From NCBI GenBank assembly GCA_964650405.1, contig CAZYTO010000002.1, positions 1 through 64,000 of the forward strand: a stretch of DNA of 64,000 nt. Direction: 5' to 3'. Position numbers and translations under genes: made by a program. Numbering within the stretch: the first letter of the stretch is position 1; each line of letters opens with the position of its first letter. Source of the stretch: CAZYTO01 sp964650405. GTDB taxonomy: Bacteria; Acidobacteriota; Thermoanaerobaculia; Gp7-AA8. The notes below the pieces were generated by a model. The model ran no database searches. It was not told where the DNA came from and saw only the letters and a list, made by a program, of their open reading frames with translations. Shown one piece after another: positions 25,375 to 34,374 of this stretch.

Positions 25375-26667
25375 TCAGCTTCCGCCGAGGAGAAAGCGCT
25401 CTCCCAGCCGGCGAAAGGTCTCTACGCTCGGCCGCGGGGTCCGCTGCATGGTCGTGCGGTCGACTTCGTAGAGACCGAACTTCGGGCCGAAGCCGTCCAG
25501 CCATTCGTAGTTGTCGAGCAGGGACCAGTGGAAGTATCCGTGGACGGGGACGCCGGCGCGCCGGATGGCGTCGAGGTGGGCTTCGAGGAAACGGGAGCGG
25601 AGACGGTCGCCGCCATCAGCCAGGCCGTTCTCCGTCACCACGAGCGGGAAGCCGGCGCTGGCTGCTTCCTGCAGAAGGGCAGGGAAAGCCTCGGGGACGA
25701 TTTCCCAGCCGTTGTCGGTGAGTCCCTCCCCGGTCACGTCGCGATAGGCAAATTCGCCGACGAGACGCGTGCTGCCGGGGCAGCGCATGTGGAGGCGCGA
25801 GTAGAAGTTCACGCCGAAGACGTCGAGCGATTCGGGCAGGTCGTCGCGCCGGCCTTTGATGCGAGTGGTGGGCGGCAGGAGGAAGTCCCAGCGCCCGGTG
25901 GCGAAGGCTTCGACGACCGAGCGGTTGTAGCAGCGGTGGGCGACCCCGGCCAGGAGGTTATCGAGAAAGCTCGACTTCCGTTCCGGTGCGAAGGCCATCA
26001 TGTTGTGGGCGATGCCGATCGCCGCGTGGGGAATGTGCTCGCGAATCACGGCCGCTGCGGCGGCATGTGCGGCCAGGAGGTGGTCGAAGACGCGCCGCAG
26101 CGATTTCGTATCGGCGATGCCGGGCGGGATCTGGCCGTCGAACCAGCCGGCGAGGAGATAGACGAGCGGCTCATTGAGCGGCACCCAGAGACGCACCCGC
26201 TCGCCGAGAGCCTCGGCGACCCGTCCGGCGAAGCGCCGGAAACGTTCGACGGACGCCGTCGACGTCCACGGCGTGTGGTTGTGGAACCAGAGCGGGTGCG
26301 TGTAGTGAAAGAGCGTCACGCACGGCTCGAGACCGATAGCCACCAGGTGCTCGACGAGCCGGCCGTAGCGGGCCAGGGCGTCATCGTCGAAGTGGCCCTC
26401 GCGGGGTTCCACGCGGCTCCAGGAGATCGAGAAGCGGAAGGCATTCGCGCTGGCGTCGCGGGCCAGCGCGGCGTCGGATTCATAACGCTCCCACGATCCC
26501 ACGGCCCGACCGCACGCCTCCCCGCGCGTCTTCCCCTCCCGCTCCCACTCCGACCAGTCGCAGGCATCGTCGCCTTCGACCTGGTAGTGCGATATGGCCG
26601 TCCCCCACAGACGGGGGCGGTCGGTGAAGGGAAATCGCGTCAGCGCCAGGCCATCGCGAACGTGCAC
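25375..26667 (-). CDS. GH1 family beta-glycosidase
   Basis: This protein of about 430 residues is a GH1 (beta/alpha)8-barrel enzyme. The acid/base Glu lies in VPLNEPLVYL, the nucleophile Glu in VVTENGLADGG, and WGTAISHYQVEG at the N terminus and HWSLLDNYEW near the C terminus are standard family blocks. There is no signal peptide, so it should be cytoplasmic. The start is uncertain: GTG at 26667 overlaps the previous gene by 28 nt and suits the family start, but an in-frame ATG lies further upstream at 26739. Substrate specificity cannot be read from sequence. Confidence 0.9.
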   Translation of the reverse strand: MHVRDGLALTRFPFTDRPRLWGTAISHYQVEGDDACDWSEWEREGKTRGEACGRAVGSWERYESDAALARDASANAFRFSISWSRVEPREGHFDDDALARYGRLVEHLVAIGLEPCVTLFHYTHPLWFHNHTPWTSTASVERFRRFAGRVAEALGERVRLWVPLNEPLVYLLAGWFDGQIPPGIADTKSLRRVFDHLLAAHAAAAAVIREHIPHAAIGIAHNMMAFAPERKSSFLDNLLAGVAHRCYNRSVVEAFATGRWDFLLPPTTRIKGRRDDLPESLDVFGVNFYSRLHMRCPGSTRLVGEFAYRDVTGEGLTDNGWEIVPEAFPALLQEAASAGFPLVVTENGLADGGDRLRSRFLEAHLDAIRRAGVPVHGYFHWSLLDNYEWLDGFGPKFGLYEVDRTTMQRTPRPSVETFRRLGERFLLGGS

Positions 26668-27242
26668 GCCGCGGCGCCTGAGCACTGGCATTCCGTCTCC
26701 GTCACTTCGACCTCGCTGCCGCCGTGAAGCGTAACGCACTCGCGATAGAAGCCGATGGCGCTGGCGCAGTAGAGCGGGCTGTACGAGGTGTATCCACGAT
26801 GGTGCATCACGCCGGCCGAGGGGGCGAGCTCGACGTACTCGGCGGTGCCGAAGTCCTGGAATTGCCGGTGGAGCACCGCCGCCCGGCGGAAGAAGTCATG
26901 CAGGTGCTCCCGGCGGAAGATCTTGTAGACACCGGCCAGGTTCGAACGCGCCGACCAGGCACCGAGTTGTTCGAGGAAGCGGACGTCGTCGTTTCCGAAG
27001 AGCGCGAGGATGGTCCGGTCGACGGCGATGAGCGTCGAGAAGTCATACCAGGAGGCGGCCAGGACGGTGGAGACCTGCTGGCGCACAACGCCGGGCAGGG
27101 CCTCGAAGAGCTCGATGGTCTCTTCACGGGCGGCGTGATCGCGCACCCAGTCGAGGTGCGCACGGATCATGGAGCCTTTCACCCGGCCGCCGGCGAGATG
27201 CTCTCCCGGCAGCGGCAACAGTTTCAGAGCGAGGTTGGACAT
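26640..27242 (-). CDS. V4R/DUF2378-like sensory or binding protein
   Basis: This 200-residue protein is helical at the N terminus. It ends in a segment with Cys at ECQC and again six residues later (C-x-C-x5-C) before TFAMAW, which resembles the C-terminal part of V4R and heme-NO-binding-like small-molecule domains and the myxobacterial DUF2378 family. HHRGYTSYSPLYCASAIGFY in the middle fits that reading. A ligand or metal at the Cys cluster is plausible. The gene overlaps the GH1 gene on the same strand. Confidence 0.5.
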   Translation of the reverse strand: MSNLALKLLPLPGEHLAGGRVKGSMIRAHLDWVRDHAAREETIELFEALPGVVRQQVSTVLAASWYDFSTLIAVDRTILALFGNDDVRFLEQLGAWSARSNLAGVYKIFRREHLHDFFRRAAVLHRQFQDFGTAEYVELAPSAGVMHHRGYTSYSPLYCASAIGFYRECVTLHGGSEVEVTETECQCSGAAACTFAMAWR

Positions 27243-27320
27243 GCAAGGTGTGTACGGGTCGCATCCCGGCCACCGAATGCGCAGGAGGTGAATTCGACGT
27301 AAAGCCGGAGGGGGAGAGCC

Positions 27321-27391
27321 GAGTGCTGAGTGCCGAGGTGAAACGGCATGAGGCATGGTCGCCGTCTCGGCACTCGGCACTCGGCACTCGC
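27321..27391. repeat. Inverted 7-bp tandem repeats, GAGTGCC and CGGCACT
   Basis: Two GAGTGCC-type units at 27321-27334 face three CGGCACT units at 27368-27388, so the region can form a hairpin of about 20 bp. It lies between two divergent genes, the V4R-like gene and the histidine kinase. Confidence 0.7.
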
Positions 27392-27452
27392 TTTACATCG
27401 AATTCGCGTTGCCTGCATGGCGGCACGAATACGCGGTCGATAGCGTACCTCG

Positions 27453-28640
27453 GTGACTGTGACCGCAAGGTCCTCCGAGTTTGCGGCAATTGGTGAGACC
27501 CTCACCACGTCGGCCAGCATTCACCCCTCGACCCTCGTGTCGGTGCTGGCCGACGATTTTTTCCAGCGGCCGGACCTCGACTCGGTGGCCGTGGTGGACG
27601 ACGGCCGTCCGCTGGGCCTCATCACGCGGCAGAAGTTCCTCTTCACCGTCTTCCGCCGCTTCGGCTGGGAGGTATTCAGCCGCAAGGCGATCCTCGAATT
27701 AACGGACCGCAACGCGCTCGTCGTGCAGGAGGACCTGCAACTGGATGAGGCGCTGGCCCGTGCCGTGGAACGACGGCCCGAGGATGCGTATGACGAGTTG
27801 ATCGTCGTCGACGGCGAAGGGCGTTATCGAGGGCTTCTCTCCGTGCGGCAGATGATCGTGCAGCACAGCACGACCCTGGCCAACATCCTGATGCAGAAGA
27901 ACATCGCCGATGCCCGGGCCCGGGAGCTGGAGAAGATCGGCGAGATCAAGACGCAGTTCCTGGCCAACGTCACGCACGAGCTGCGCTCGCCGGTCAACGC
28001 CATCATCGAGCTCACGGAGCTGGTGCGCATGGCGGCGGAGAACGGGTACGTCGGGCAGGTGCGCGACCGCCTGTCTCTGCTGCTCTCCAGCGCCACGAAC
28101 CTGCGCAGCATCATCACGAACATCCTCGACCTCTCGAAGATCGAGGCCGGGAAGATGGAGCTCATCGAAGAAGACTTCGACCTCGTGCCGCTACTTCGTG
28201 AGGTGGTGGAGACGACGCGCGTCCTGGCAGGCTCCAAGCCCGTGGAGATTGCGCTCTCCGCGGAGCGCGAGCGGACGTTCTTCAGCGATCCCGTAAAAGT
28301 GCGGCAGGTGGTGATCAACCTGGCCAGCAATGCGGCGAAGTTCACCGAGGCCGGACGCATCGTCGTCGAGCAGACGTTCGATGCGTCGTCGCGCCAGGCA
28401 GTCATCCGGGTCATCGACAGCGGCATCGGCATCCGCGCCGAGGATTTGGAGCGCCTGTTCGAGGCATTCACGCAGCTCGAGGACGCCAAGTCGAAGCGTC
28501 ACGAGGGCTCGGGCCTCGGCCTGACGATCACACGCGAGCTGCTTCACCTTCTCGGCGGCACGATGACCGTTGAGAGTGAATTCGGCCGCGGCACGACGTT
28601 CACCGTTCACCTCCCCGACCGAAAGGACCTCCCATCATGA
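27453..28640 (+). CDS. CBS-pair sensor histidine kinase
   Basis: This 395-residue cytoplasmic kinase starts at a GTG. Residues 20-150 form a CBS-domain pair (VAVVDDGRPLGLITR; LIVVDGEGRYRGLLSVRQ). The HisKA phosphoacceptor is H175 in NVTHELRSPVN, and the HATPase follows with the N box NLASNAAKF, DSGIGI and GSGLGLTI. CBS pairs usually bind adenine nucleotides, so it may sense energy state or a nucleotide signal. There are no membrane helices. The stop overlaps the start of a receiver-only protein, its likely phosphotransfer partner. Confidence 0.92.
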   Translation: MTVTARSSEFAAIGETLTTSASIHPSTLVSVLADDFFQRPDLDSVAVVDDGRPLGLITRQKFLFTVFRRFGWEVFSRKAILELTDRNALVVQEDLQLDEALARAVERRPEDAYDELIVVDGEGRYRGLLSVRQMIVQHSTTLANILMQKNIADARARELEKIGEIKTQFLANVTHELRSPVNAIIELTELVRMAAENGYVGQVRDRLSLLLSSATNLRSIITNILDLSKIEAGKMELIEEDFDLVPLLREVVETTRVLAGSKPVEIALSAERERTFFSDPVKVRQVVINLASNAAKFTEAGRIVVEQTFDASSRQAVIRVIDSGIGIRAEDLERLFEAFTQLEDAKSKRHEGSGLGLTITRELLHLLGGTMTVESEFGRGTTFTVHLPDRKDLPS

Positions 28641-29005
28641 GCAAACGGATTCTTCTCATCGACGATGACGTGGCCCATCTCGTTTCCACTCGCGGGCTGC
28701 TGGAAGCCGAGGGCTATGTCGTGTTCACCCACTCCCAGGGATTCGGCACGACGAACCTCGTCAAGCAGATCCAGCCCGACCTGGTGCTGCTCGACGTCAA
28801 CATGCCCGGCCTCTCCGGCGAGAACCTGGCCGGCGTGCTCAAGGCCAACGGCGCGACACGCGACACGGCCGTTTTCTTCTATTCGTCGAACGACGAAGAC
28901 ACGCTCCGCGCGGCCGTGAAACGCTTCGGCGTCGACGGCTACGTGAGCAAAGGCAACACGGCGCAACTCCGCACAAAAGTGGCGCAGCTCCTGCGGGCGG
29001 AGTGA
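28637..29005 (+). CDS. Single-domain response regulator (CheY-like)
   Basis: This 122-residue receiver domain has acidic residues D9-D11, phosphorylation site D53 in LLDVNMPG, S83 and K105 in YVSKG, as in CheY. There is no output domain, so it must act by protein contact or as a phosphorelay intermediate. The ATG overlaps the stop of the histidine kinase gene. A 7-bp repeat tract follows. Confidence 0.93.
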   Translation: MSKRILLIDDDVAHLVSTRGLLEAEGYVVFTHSQGFGTTNLVKQIQPDLVLLDVNMPGLSGENLAGVLKANGATRDTAVFFYSSNDEDTLRAAVKRFGVDGYVSKGNTAQLRTKVAQLLRAE

Positions 29006-29056
29006 GACGGGCCGGGGTGGCGGGTACCAGGTACCAGTTGCCGGGTACCTCATTTC

Positions 29057-29160
29057 GTTACCCGGTACGCGTTACCCGGTACCCGTTACCCCGTACCTGT
29101 TACCCGGCACCCGTTACCCCGTACCTGTTACCCGGCACCCGTTACCTGTTACCCGGTTCC
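29057..29160. repeat. 7-bp tandem repeat, units GTTACCC/GGTACCC
   Basis: Fourteen 7-bp units in register alternate GTTACCC with GGTACCC, CGTACCT or GGCACCC, giving a 14- and 28-bp higher order. Looser relatives extend back to 29024. It fills the gap between the converging response-regulator and phosphatase genes. Confidence 0.85.
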
Positions 29161-29173
29161 GCCTCCGGCGCGA

Positions 29174-30853
29174 TCACTGTCCGGCAATGCAGGGCAGCAC
29201 CTGCGTCTCCATGCCGCCTGCTTCGACGCCGAAGAGCGCGCCGATCGAGCGGGCCAGGAACGTCGGCGCCACGTCGTCGTCCCATGTGCCGGGCTTGATC
29301 CCGTCGCCGAACAGCAGCAACGGGACGTGCTGGTCGTCGTCGACGGCCTGGCCGTGAGTCGTGCCGGTGTCACCGTAGTTCCAGATGTAGCCGGGCTTCA
29401 GGGCGATGAGCACGTCGCCGCTGCGATCGGCGCGGAAGGAGAGGCGCATGGCCAGCTCCACGCCCGTGGCCTGCTTGTCGACGGCCAGCAGGTCGGAGTT
29501 GGTGAATGCGGCGCGAACGCCCTTGAGCTCCTTCGCCGCATCGCGGACGGCGCGCTTGACACGCTCCGGATCAAGCTTCAGCTCGTGGATGCGCATCCAG
29601 TTCAGATAGATGGCCGGCTCTTCGAAGTAGTTGATGAGGGCATTGAGCGTCGACGAGTTGTCCGTCAGCTTCAGACCGAGCTTTGCCGCCGCCGCCTTCT
29701 CCAGCGCTTTCCGCTGCGGCCCGAGCTCGCCGACCGTGCGTACGGTCGCATTCGGGTTGCGCATGTCGACGCGGCCGGCGTCGCGGCCCATGTCCTTCGC
29801 CACTTCGGGAATCGACTGCACGCCGTGGTCGGCGGAGATGGCGATGGTGTAGCGGCTGCCGAACTTGCCGTCGAGCCAGACGAAGAAGGCGGCCAGTTGG
29901 CGGTCGGTGCGCACGACGTTGTCGGCCACTTCGAGCGAGTCGGGGCCGAACGAGTGGCCTAGGTAGTCGGGGGAGGAGAGCCCGACGTAGAGCACGTCCG
30001 GCGCCTTGTCCTCGGTGCCGAGGTTCTCGGCCTCGATGATTCGCTCGGCGAAGTCGAGCACGAGGTCATTGCCGAACGGCGTGTACGTGAGCGCATCGAG
30101 GCTGCGCACCCGGTGCGGGAACTCCACTCCCAGTCCCTCGCGCTGTGTCTTGTACTTCCGCAGTGACGCGGGGTCATGCGTCAGGCGGGACAGATCGGCG
30201 GCCGGGATGAGGTCCGACTGCGTCCATTCCGTGTGGGCTTTCAGATAGGCGGGAATGGTCTTGTTGAAATCGTCGACCACGCTCTTGTTCCAGTGGTAGT
30301 ACGCGCTGGAGGTGAAGCCGGGAGCCTGGGCGTCGAACCAATAGGCCGCGGTGGCCTTTCGCCCGGCCATGAGAATGGCGGCGCGGTCCTTCAACGCCAC
30401 GCCGATGACTTTCGAGCCGGCAAAGCGCTCTTGCACCCGGTCGCCGAGCGAGTCGCTGGCGAGATTCAGCGGGGAGAAGCCGCCGCGGGCGCGGTCGTCC
30501 GCCACGCAATACTCGGGCGCTGCCTCCAGGCGGTCGAACCAGGTGTTGGCCACGATGCCGCTGCGCGACGGTGTGTAGCCGGTGCCGAGCGCCGCGTGTC
30601 CCGGTCCCGTATACGTCGTCGAGTAGGGATAGAGCGCGTGGCGGAAGTTCGCGCCGTGCTTGAGCGCGCGGTTGAAGCCGTCATCCGAAAAATACGGTGC
30701 GAACCGGGTGAGGTACTCGTACCGGAATTGATCGATGGAGATGACGATCACGAGGTCAGGCCGCTGCTGCGCGGCCAGCGGCAGCGCGGCGAGGAGGCAC
30801 AGAAGGGCGGCGGCGAGGACGAGGCGGCGGTTCAGCATGGCGCGCATTTTCAT
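29174..30853 (-). CDS. Secreted alkaline phosphatase-superfamily phosphodiesterase/phosphatase (PafA-like)
   Basis: This protein of about 559 residues has a signal peptide (hydrophobic residues 11-28, cleaved after LAA). The metal-binding Asp is in ISIDQFRYEY (D41), and the nucleophile is probably a Thr in STTYTGPGH (residues 78-86). DHGVQ in AISADHGVQSIPE is a third metal motif. These fit the type I phosphodiesterase/PafA branch of the alkaline phosphatase superfamily, which releases phosphate in the periplasm. Three in-frame ATGs lie close together. The first (30853) was used, and 30847 or 30838 are possible. It is divergent from the DNA ligase gene. Confidence 0.85.
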   Translation of the reverse strand: MKMRAMLNRRLVLAAALLCLLAALPLAAQQRPDLVIVISIDQFRYEYLTRFAPYFSDDGFNRALKHGANFRHALYPYSTTYTGPGHAALGTGYTPSRSGIVANTWFDRLEAAPEYCVADDRARGGFSPLNLASDSLGDRVQERFAGSKVIGVALKDRAAILMAGRKATAAYWFDAQAPGFTSSAYYHWNKSVVDDFNKTIPAYLKAHTEWTQSDLIPAADLSRLTHDPASLRKYKTQREGLGVEFPHRVRSLDALTYTPFGNDLVLDFAERIIEAENLGTEDKAPDVLYVGLSSPDYLGHSFGPDSLEVADNVVRTDRQLAAFFVWLDGKFGSRYTIAISADHGVQSIPEVAKDMGRDAGRVDMRNPNATVRTVGELGPQRKALEKAAAAKLGLKLTDNSSTLNALINYFEEPAIYLNWMRIHELKLDPERVKRAVRDAAKELKGVRAAFTNSDLLAVDKQATGVELAMRLSFRADRSGDVLIALKPGYIWNYGDTGTTHGQAVDDDQHVPLLLFGDGIKPGTWDDDVAPTFLARSIGALFGVEAGGMETQVLPCIAGQ

Positions 30854-30924
30854 CCAGACCCGTCCGGTCGTGACGTAAAGAGAATGTGCAATCCGCTTCC
30901 GGGGCTCCGTTTTACGATGGCGCC

Positions 30925-32040
30925 ATGAACCTGCCGTTCGCCCCGCCCCTCGCACCGATGCTCTCCTCGCCGGTCGCGGAGATCCCCTCGGGCGACGGCT
31001 GGCTCTTCGAGCCCAAGTGGGATGGTTTCCGCACGCTCGTCTTCCGCGACGGCAGCGAGATCCTGCTCCAGAGCCGCGACGAGAAGCCGATGAATCGCTA
31101 CTTCCCGGAGCTGATCGCGCCGCTGCAGGCCACTCTTCCAGAGCGTTGCGTGCTCGACGGCGAGGTCGTCATCGCCGGCCCGGACGGCCTCGACTTCGAA
31201 GCATTGCTCCTGCGCATTCACCCCGCGGCATCGCGCGTGAAGCTGCTGGCGGAGCAGACGCCCGCGTCTTTCGTGGCGTGGGATCTCCTGGCGCTGGACG
31301 ATCATGACCTGCGCCAGTCGCCGCTCGAACTGCGTCGCGAAGGGCTAGATATCATCCTGGCGAAGGCCGAGCCGCCGGTGCATCTTTCGCCCGTGACGCG
31401 CGAGAGGCCGGTGGCGGAGGATTGGTTCCGGCGCTTCGAAGGGGCGGGGCTCGACGGCGTCATGGCCAAGCGCCTCGACTCGCCGTACCTGGCCGGCGAG
31501 CGCACGATGCTGAAGATCAAGCATTCCCGCACGGCCGACTGCGTGGTGGCCGGCTTCCGCTGGCACAAGAACGGTCCGGGAACGCTGATCGGCTCGCTCC
31601 TCCTCGGACTGTATGACCACAAAGGAGCGCTGCATCACGTCGGTGTCACGGCGTCGTTCACGACAGCCGTCCGCAGGCAGCTCGCAGAGGAACTGGAGCC
31701 GCTGCGCCGAAACGCGCTTGACCACCATCCGTGGCGCCACTGGGCGGAGGCGATGACGGAAGCGACGGTTGAAGCGGAGGCGAAGGGGCAGCGGATGCCG
31801 GGCGGGGCGAGTCGTTGGAACCGCGGCAAGGACCTGAGTTGGGAGCCGCTCCGCATCGAGCGCGTGGTCGAGGTGGCATTTGACCACATGCAGGGCAGCC
31901 GCTTCCGGCATGCTGCACGCTTCGTGCGCTGGCGTCCCGACCGGAAGCCAGAGGATTGCCGCTATGACCAGTTGGAAGTAACGCCTCCCTACGAACTGGA
32001 GCGCGTCTTCGGTGTTCGCCACGCCAGCCACGGGTCGTAG
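30925..32040 (+). CDS. ATP-dependent DNA ligase (LigC/LigD ligase-domain type)
   Basis: This 371-residue stand-alone ligase has the adenylated Lys K31 in FEPKWDGFR, a motif III-like ESLLQ/LLQSRDEKP and VLDGEVVI, motif V MLKIKHSRTADCVV, and an OB-fold C terminus. It lacks the polymerase and nuclease domains of full LigD. The polymerase domain is encoded tail-to-tail by the next gene, with a 52-nt overlap of 3' ends. These enzymes serve Ku-dependent end joining or base-excision repair. No ku gene is in the window. The ATG at 30925 fits the family start. Confidence 0.9.
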   Translation: MNLPFAPPLAPMLSSPVAEIPSGDGWLFEPKWDGFRTLVFRDGSEILLQSRDEKPMNRYFPELIAPLQATLPERCVLDGEVVIAGPDGLDFEALLLRIHPAASRVKLLAEQTPASFVAWDLLALDDHDLRQSPLELRREGLDIILAKAEPPVHLSPVTRERPVAEDWFRRFEGAGLDGVMAKRLDSPYLAGERTMLKIKHSRTADCVVAGFRWHKNGPGTLIGSLLLGLYDHKGALHHVGVTASFTTAVRRQLAEELEPLRRNALDHHPWRHWAEAMTEATVEAEAKGQRMPGGASRWNRGKDLSWEPLRIERVVEVAFDHMQGSRFRHAARFVRWRPDRKPEDCRYDQLEVTPPYELERVFGVRHASHGS

Positions 32041-33287
32041 TCGGGATCCGGCGTCTCCTCTGCGGGGCGTTCGCCTTCGGGGACGTGGCGCAGGTTGATG
32101 CGGATGCGGGTCCACGTGCTCGACCGCCCACGCATGGCGTCGATCAGCACGTCGTCGACCTCCAGCTTGCTCGCGGCCTCGGGGTGGCGGGCCTTCCACC
32201 GTTCGAGTCCGGCCAGTGCCTCCTCTTTGTGCTGGGCTTTGGCTACGGTGATGAGCGGCTGCTTGGACTGGCGTCCCTTCGACTGTCCCTTCTGGCGCGA
32301 CGGTGCCACGCGGGGCGGCTCGTCTCTCTGTTTCCGATACATGGGAGGCCAGGGCGCATCGCCCTCGCCCGCCGCCTCCTGGCGGGCGGAGAGCGCGAGC
32401 AGCGCTTCGAGCGAGCCGGGGTGCGCGTCGATGCCGGCCGATGCATCGCCGTGCTCCGCGAAGCGCCGGGGCGCCGTCGCCAGCGTGTAGGCCGCCGGAT
32501 CGCACTCCGCGACCTCGTCCCAGGCCAGCGGCATCGAGACGCGCGCGTCCGGTAATGGCCGCACGGACCACGCCGAGGCGACGGTGCGGTCCTTCGCGTT
32601 CTGGTTGTAGTCGAGGAAGACGCCGTGGCGCTCCTCCTTCCACCACTTGCTCGTGGCGATGTCCGGGGCGCGCCGCTCCACTTCGCGGGCCAGGGCCAAC
32701 GCGGCGCGCCGCACCTGGTCGAAGCTCCAGCGCCGCGCGACGCGTACGTTGATGTGAATGCCGCGCGATCCCGACGTCTTCGGCCAGCCCTGCAGTTCAT
32801 GCTCTTCGAGGACATCCCGGACGACCAGCGCCACGCGCCGGACGTCGTCGAAGCTCACGCCGGGGCCGGGATCGAGGTCGACGCGCAGCTCGTCCGGATG
32901 ATCGAGGTCATCGGCGCGCACAGGATGCGGATTCAGATCGATGCAGCCGAGGTTCACGATCCAGAGCAACTGCGCCGCGTCGCGGACGACGACCTCGCTG
33001 GCTGTGCGGCCGGAGGGGAACTTCAGCTCGACGGTCTCGATCCACTCCGGATGCTGCTCGGGCGCGCGCTTCTGGAAGAACGGCTCATGGTCCGCCCCGT
33101 TCACGTAGCGCTTCAGCACGACAGGCCGCGCCGCGATGCCCCGCAACGCTCCGTCCGCCACGGCGGCGTAGTAGTTCACCAGGTCGAGCTTCGTGTACCC
33201 GGCCTGGGGAAAGAAGACCTTCTCCGGATTGGTGATGACGACCTCACGGCCCGCGGCTTCGACGATGGTCTGCGGCGACTTGGGCAT
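31989..33287 (-). CDS. LigD-type DNA polymerase/primase domain protein (LigPol)
   Basis: This 432-residue archaeo-eukaryotic-primase-fold polymerase has the N-terminal block TNPEKVFFPQAGYTKLDLVNYY, the DLDPGPG metal motif, the SGSRGIHINV block and a third acidic strand, FLDYNQNAKDRTVASAWSVR. LigD polymerase domains of this type add ribonucleotides at breaks. The C terminus carries a basic, Gln/Lys-rich linker and an extra region of about 90 residues of unknown role, unlike the minimal domain. It converges on and overlaps the ligase gene, so the two LigD activities are encoded on opposite strands. Confidence 0.88.
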   Translation of the reverse strand: MPKSPQTIVEAAGREVVITNPEKVFFPQAGYTKLDLVNYYAAVADGALRGIAARPVVLKRYVNGADHEPFFQKRAPEQHPEWIETVELKFPSGRTASEVVVRDAAQLLWIVNLGCIDLNPHPVRADDLDHPDELRVDLDPGPGVSFDDVRRVALVVRDVLEEHELQGWPKTSGSRGIHINVRVARRWSFDQVRRAALALAREVERRAPDIATSKWWKEERHGVFLDYNQNAKDRTVASAWSVRPLPDARVSMPLAWDEVAECDPAAYTLATAPRRFAEHGDASAGIDAHPGSLEALLALSARQEAAGEGDAPWPPMYRKQRDEPPRVAPSRQKGQSKGRQSKQPLITVAKAQHKEEALAGLERWKARHPEAASKLEVDDVLIDAMRGRSSTWTRIRINLRHVPEGERPAEETPDPDYDPWLAWRTPKTRSSS

Positions 33288-33294
33288 GACGTGC

Positions 33295-33717
33295 TCAGGA
33301 CGCGGACTGCTGCCACCCCACCCACTCTTCACCGTCGGGGCCGCGCTCCTTCTTCCAGATGGGAACGCTCTTCTTGATCTCGTCGATGACCATGCGGCAT
33401 GCACTAAACGCCTCGGCGCGGTGGGGGGAGGTACAGACGATGGCGATAGAAGTGTCGCCGACGTGCAGGAGGCCGAGGCGGTGCTGGACGGCGATGGCGA
33501 CCGTGGGGTACTTCGCGGCAGTGGCGTCGACGACGCGGCCGATCTCTTTCTCGGCCATGGGGTGGTAGGCCTCGTAGGTGATCGACTCGACACGCTTCCC
33601 TTCGTGATGATCGCGGACGATTCCCTCGAAAACGACGCTGGCGCCGTCGCTTGGACGCAGCACGTCGCGGGTCAGGGCCGCGACATCGATCACGGCGTCC
33701 GTGAGATAGCGCGTCAT
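33295..33717 (-). CDS. moaE: Molybdopterin synthase catalytic subunit MoaE
   Basis: This 140-residue MoaE joins with thiocarboxylated MoaD to put the dithiolene sulfurs into molybdopterin. Family marks are FEGIVRDHHEGKRV, LTYEAYHPMAEKE-like SITYEAYHPMAEK, HRLGLLHVGD and the catalytic Lys pair in KKSVPIWKKE. The start overlaps the stop of moaD (ATGA), so the two subunits are co-translated. The other moa/moe genes are not in the window. Confidence 0.93.
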   Translation of the reverse strand: MTRYLTDAVIDVAALTRDVLRPSDGASVVFEGIVRDHHEGKRVESITYEAYHPMAEKEIGRVVDATAAKYPTVAIAVQHRLGLLHVGDTSIAIVCTSPHRAEAFSACRMVIDEIKKSVPIWKKERGPDGEEWVGWQQSAS

Positions 33718-33959
33718 CCTCCGGCCACCGGTGGAATGAAGACGAGCTCGTCGCCGTCGGAAAGCGGGGCGTCGGGCGAGGCGTACGACTCGTTCACGGC
33801 CGTCAGCGGAGGCTGCTCGTAGTCGGCCAGGCGGGGATGGGCCGCACGCAGGCGGGCCCAGACGTCGCGGGGGCTGGTACCGTCGGGAAGCGTGACGTCG
33901 CTCCCGCTCTCCCCGATAATGTCGCGCAGCACCGCGAAGTAGAGCAGCCGCACTTTCAT
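33714..33959 (-). CDS. moaD: Molybdopterin synthase sulfur carrier MoaD
   Basis: This 81-residue ubiquitin-like protein begins MKVRLLYFAVLRD and ends in Gly-Gly (PPVAGG), the tail that is adenylated and thiocarboxylated. DELVFIPPVAGG is the usual C terminus. The ATG at 33959 gives the normal family start. Another ATG lies 9 nt upstream. Its start is only 12 nt from that of the divergent DUF1858 gene. Confidence 0.92.
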   Translation of the reverse strand: MKVRLLYFAVLRDIIGESGSDVTLPDGTSPRDVWARLRAAHPRLADYEQPPLTAVNESYASPDAPLSDGDELVFIPPVAGG

Positions 33960-33971
33960 CGCGGGCATTCT

Positions 33972-34175
33972 ATGACCGGGAAGAAGTTCGAGGCGACCAT
34001 GACCGTGGCCGAGGCCTTGGCGGCGCATCCGCACGCCCGCTGGGTCTTTGCCGCGTACCACGTCGGGGGCTGCAACGGCTGCTCGCGTGTCGAGGACGAG
34101 ACCATCGCCGAGGTGGCGGAAGGCTATCAGCTCCCCCTGGAAAGATTTCTCGCCGATCTCAACGCCCTGGGTTAA
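33972..34175 (+). CDS. DUF1858-like small CxxC protein
   Basis: This 67-residue protein resembles the DUF1858 domain found alone or at the N terminus of ScdA-like iron-sulfur repair proteins: MTVAEALAAHPHARWVF, then the GGCNGCSRVEDETI motif with a C-x-x-C pair, then a Leu-rich helix. The Cys pair may bind a metal or redox cofactor. Only 12 nt separate its start from moaD on the other strand, so there is no room for a Shine-Dalgarno, and leaderless translation is likely. Confidence 0.75.
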   Translation: MTGKKFEATMTVAEALAAHPHARWVFAAYHVGGCNGCSRVEDETIAEVAEGYQLPLERFLADLNALG

Positions 34176-34206
34176 CTCCGGGCCCGCTCGCACGTAGTAA
34201 CGCAGT

Positions 34207-34374
34207 ATGAGGAAGGCGCTGGGACTTCTCTTCTTCCTGGTTTCGTGTGCCGTCCATGCGGACGGCCCGCGCCTGCCTCACACGCCGATCTGGGGAGCGA
34301 TCTCCAACAGCGCTTCGCGCACGAAGGCGATGTGCTCCTCGAGGTCGACGCCCAGCTCCTCGACCCCGTGGTAG
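34207..34374 (+). pseudogene. Possible remnant of a secreted protein gene
   Basis: A 55-codon frame begins with a clean signal-peptide-like sequence (MRKALGLLFFLVSCAVHADG) and then runs antisense into the 3' end of the HD-domain gene, where it becomes low-quality and stops. The likely reading is a 5' fragment of a lost secreted protein. A real short secreted peptide is less likely. Confidence 0.3.
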
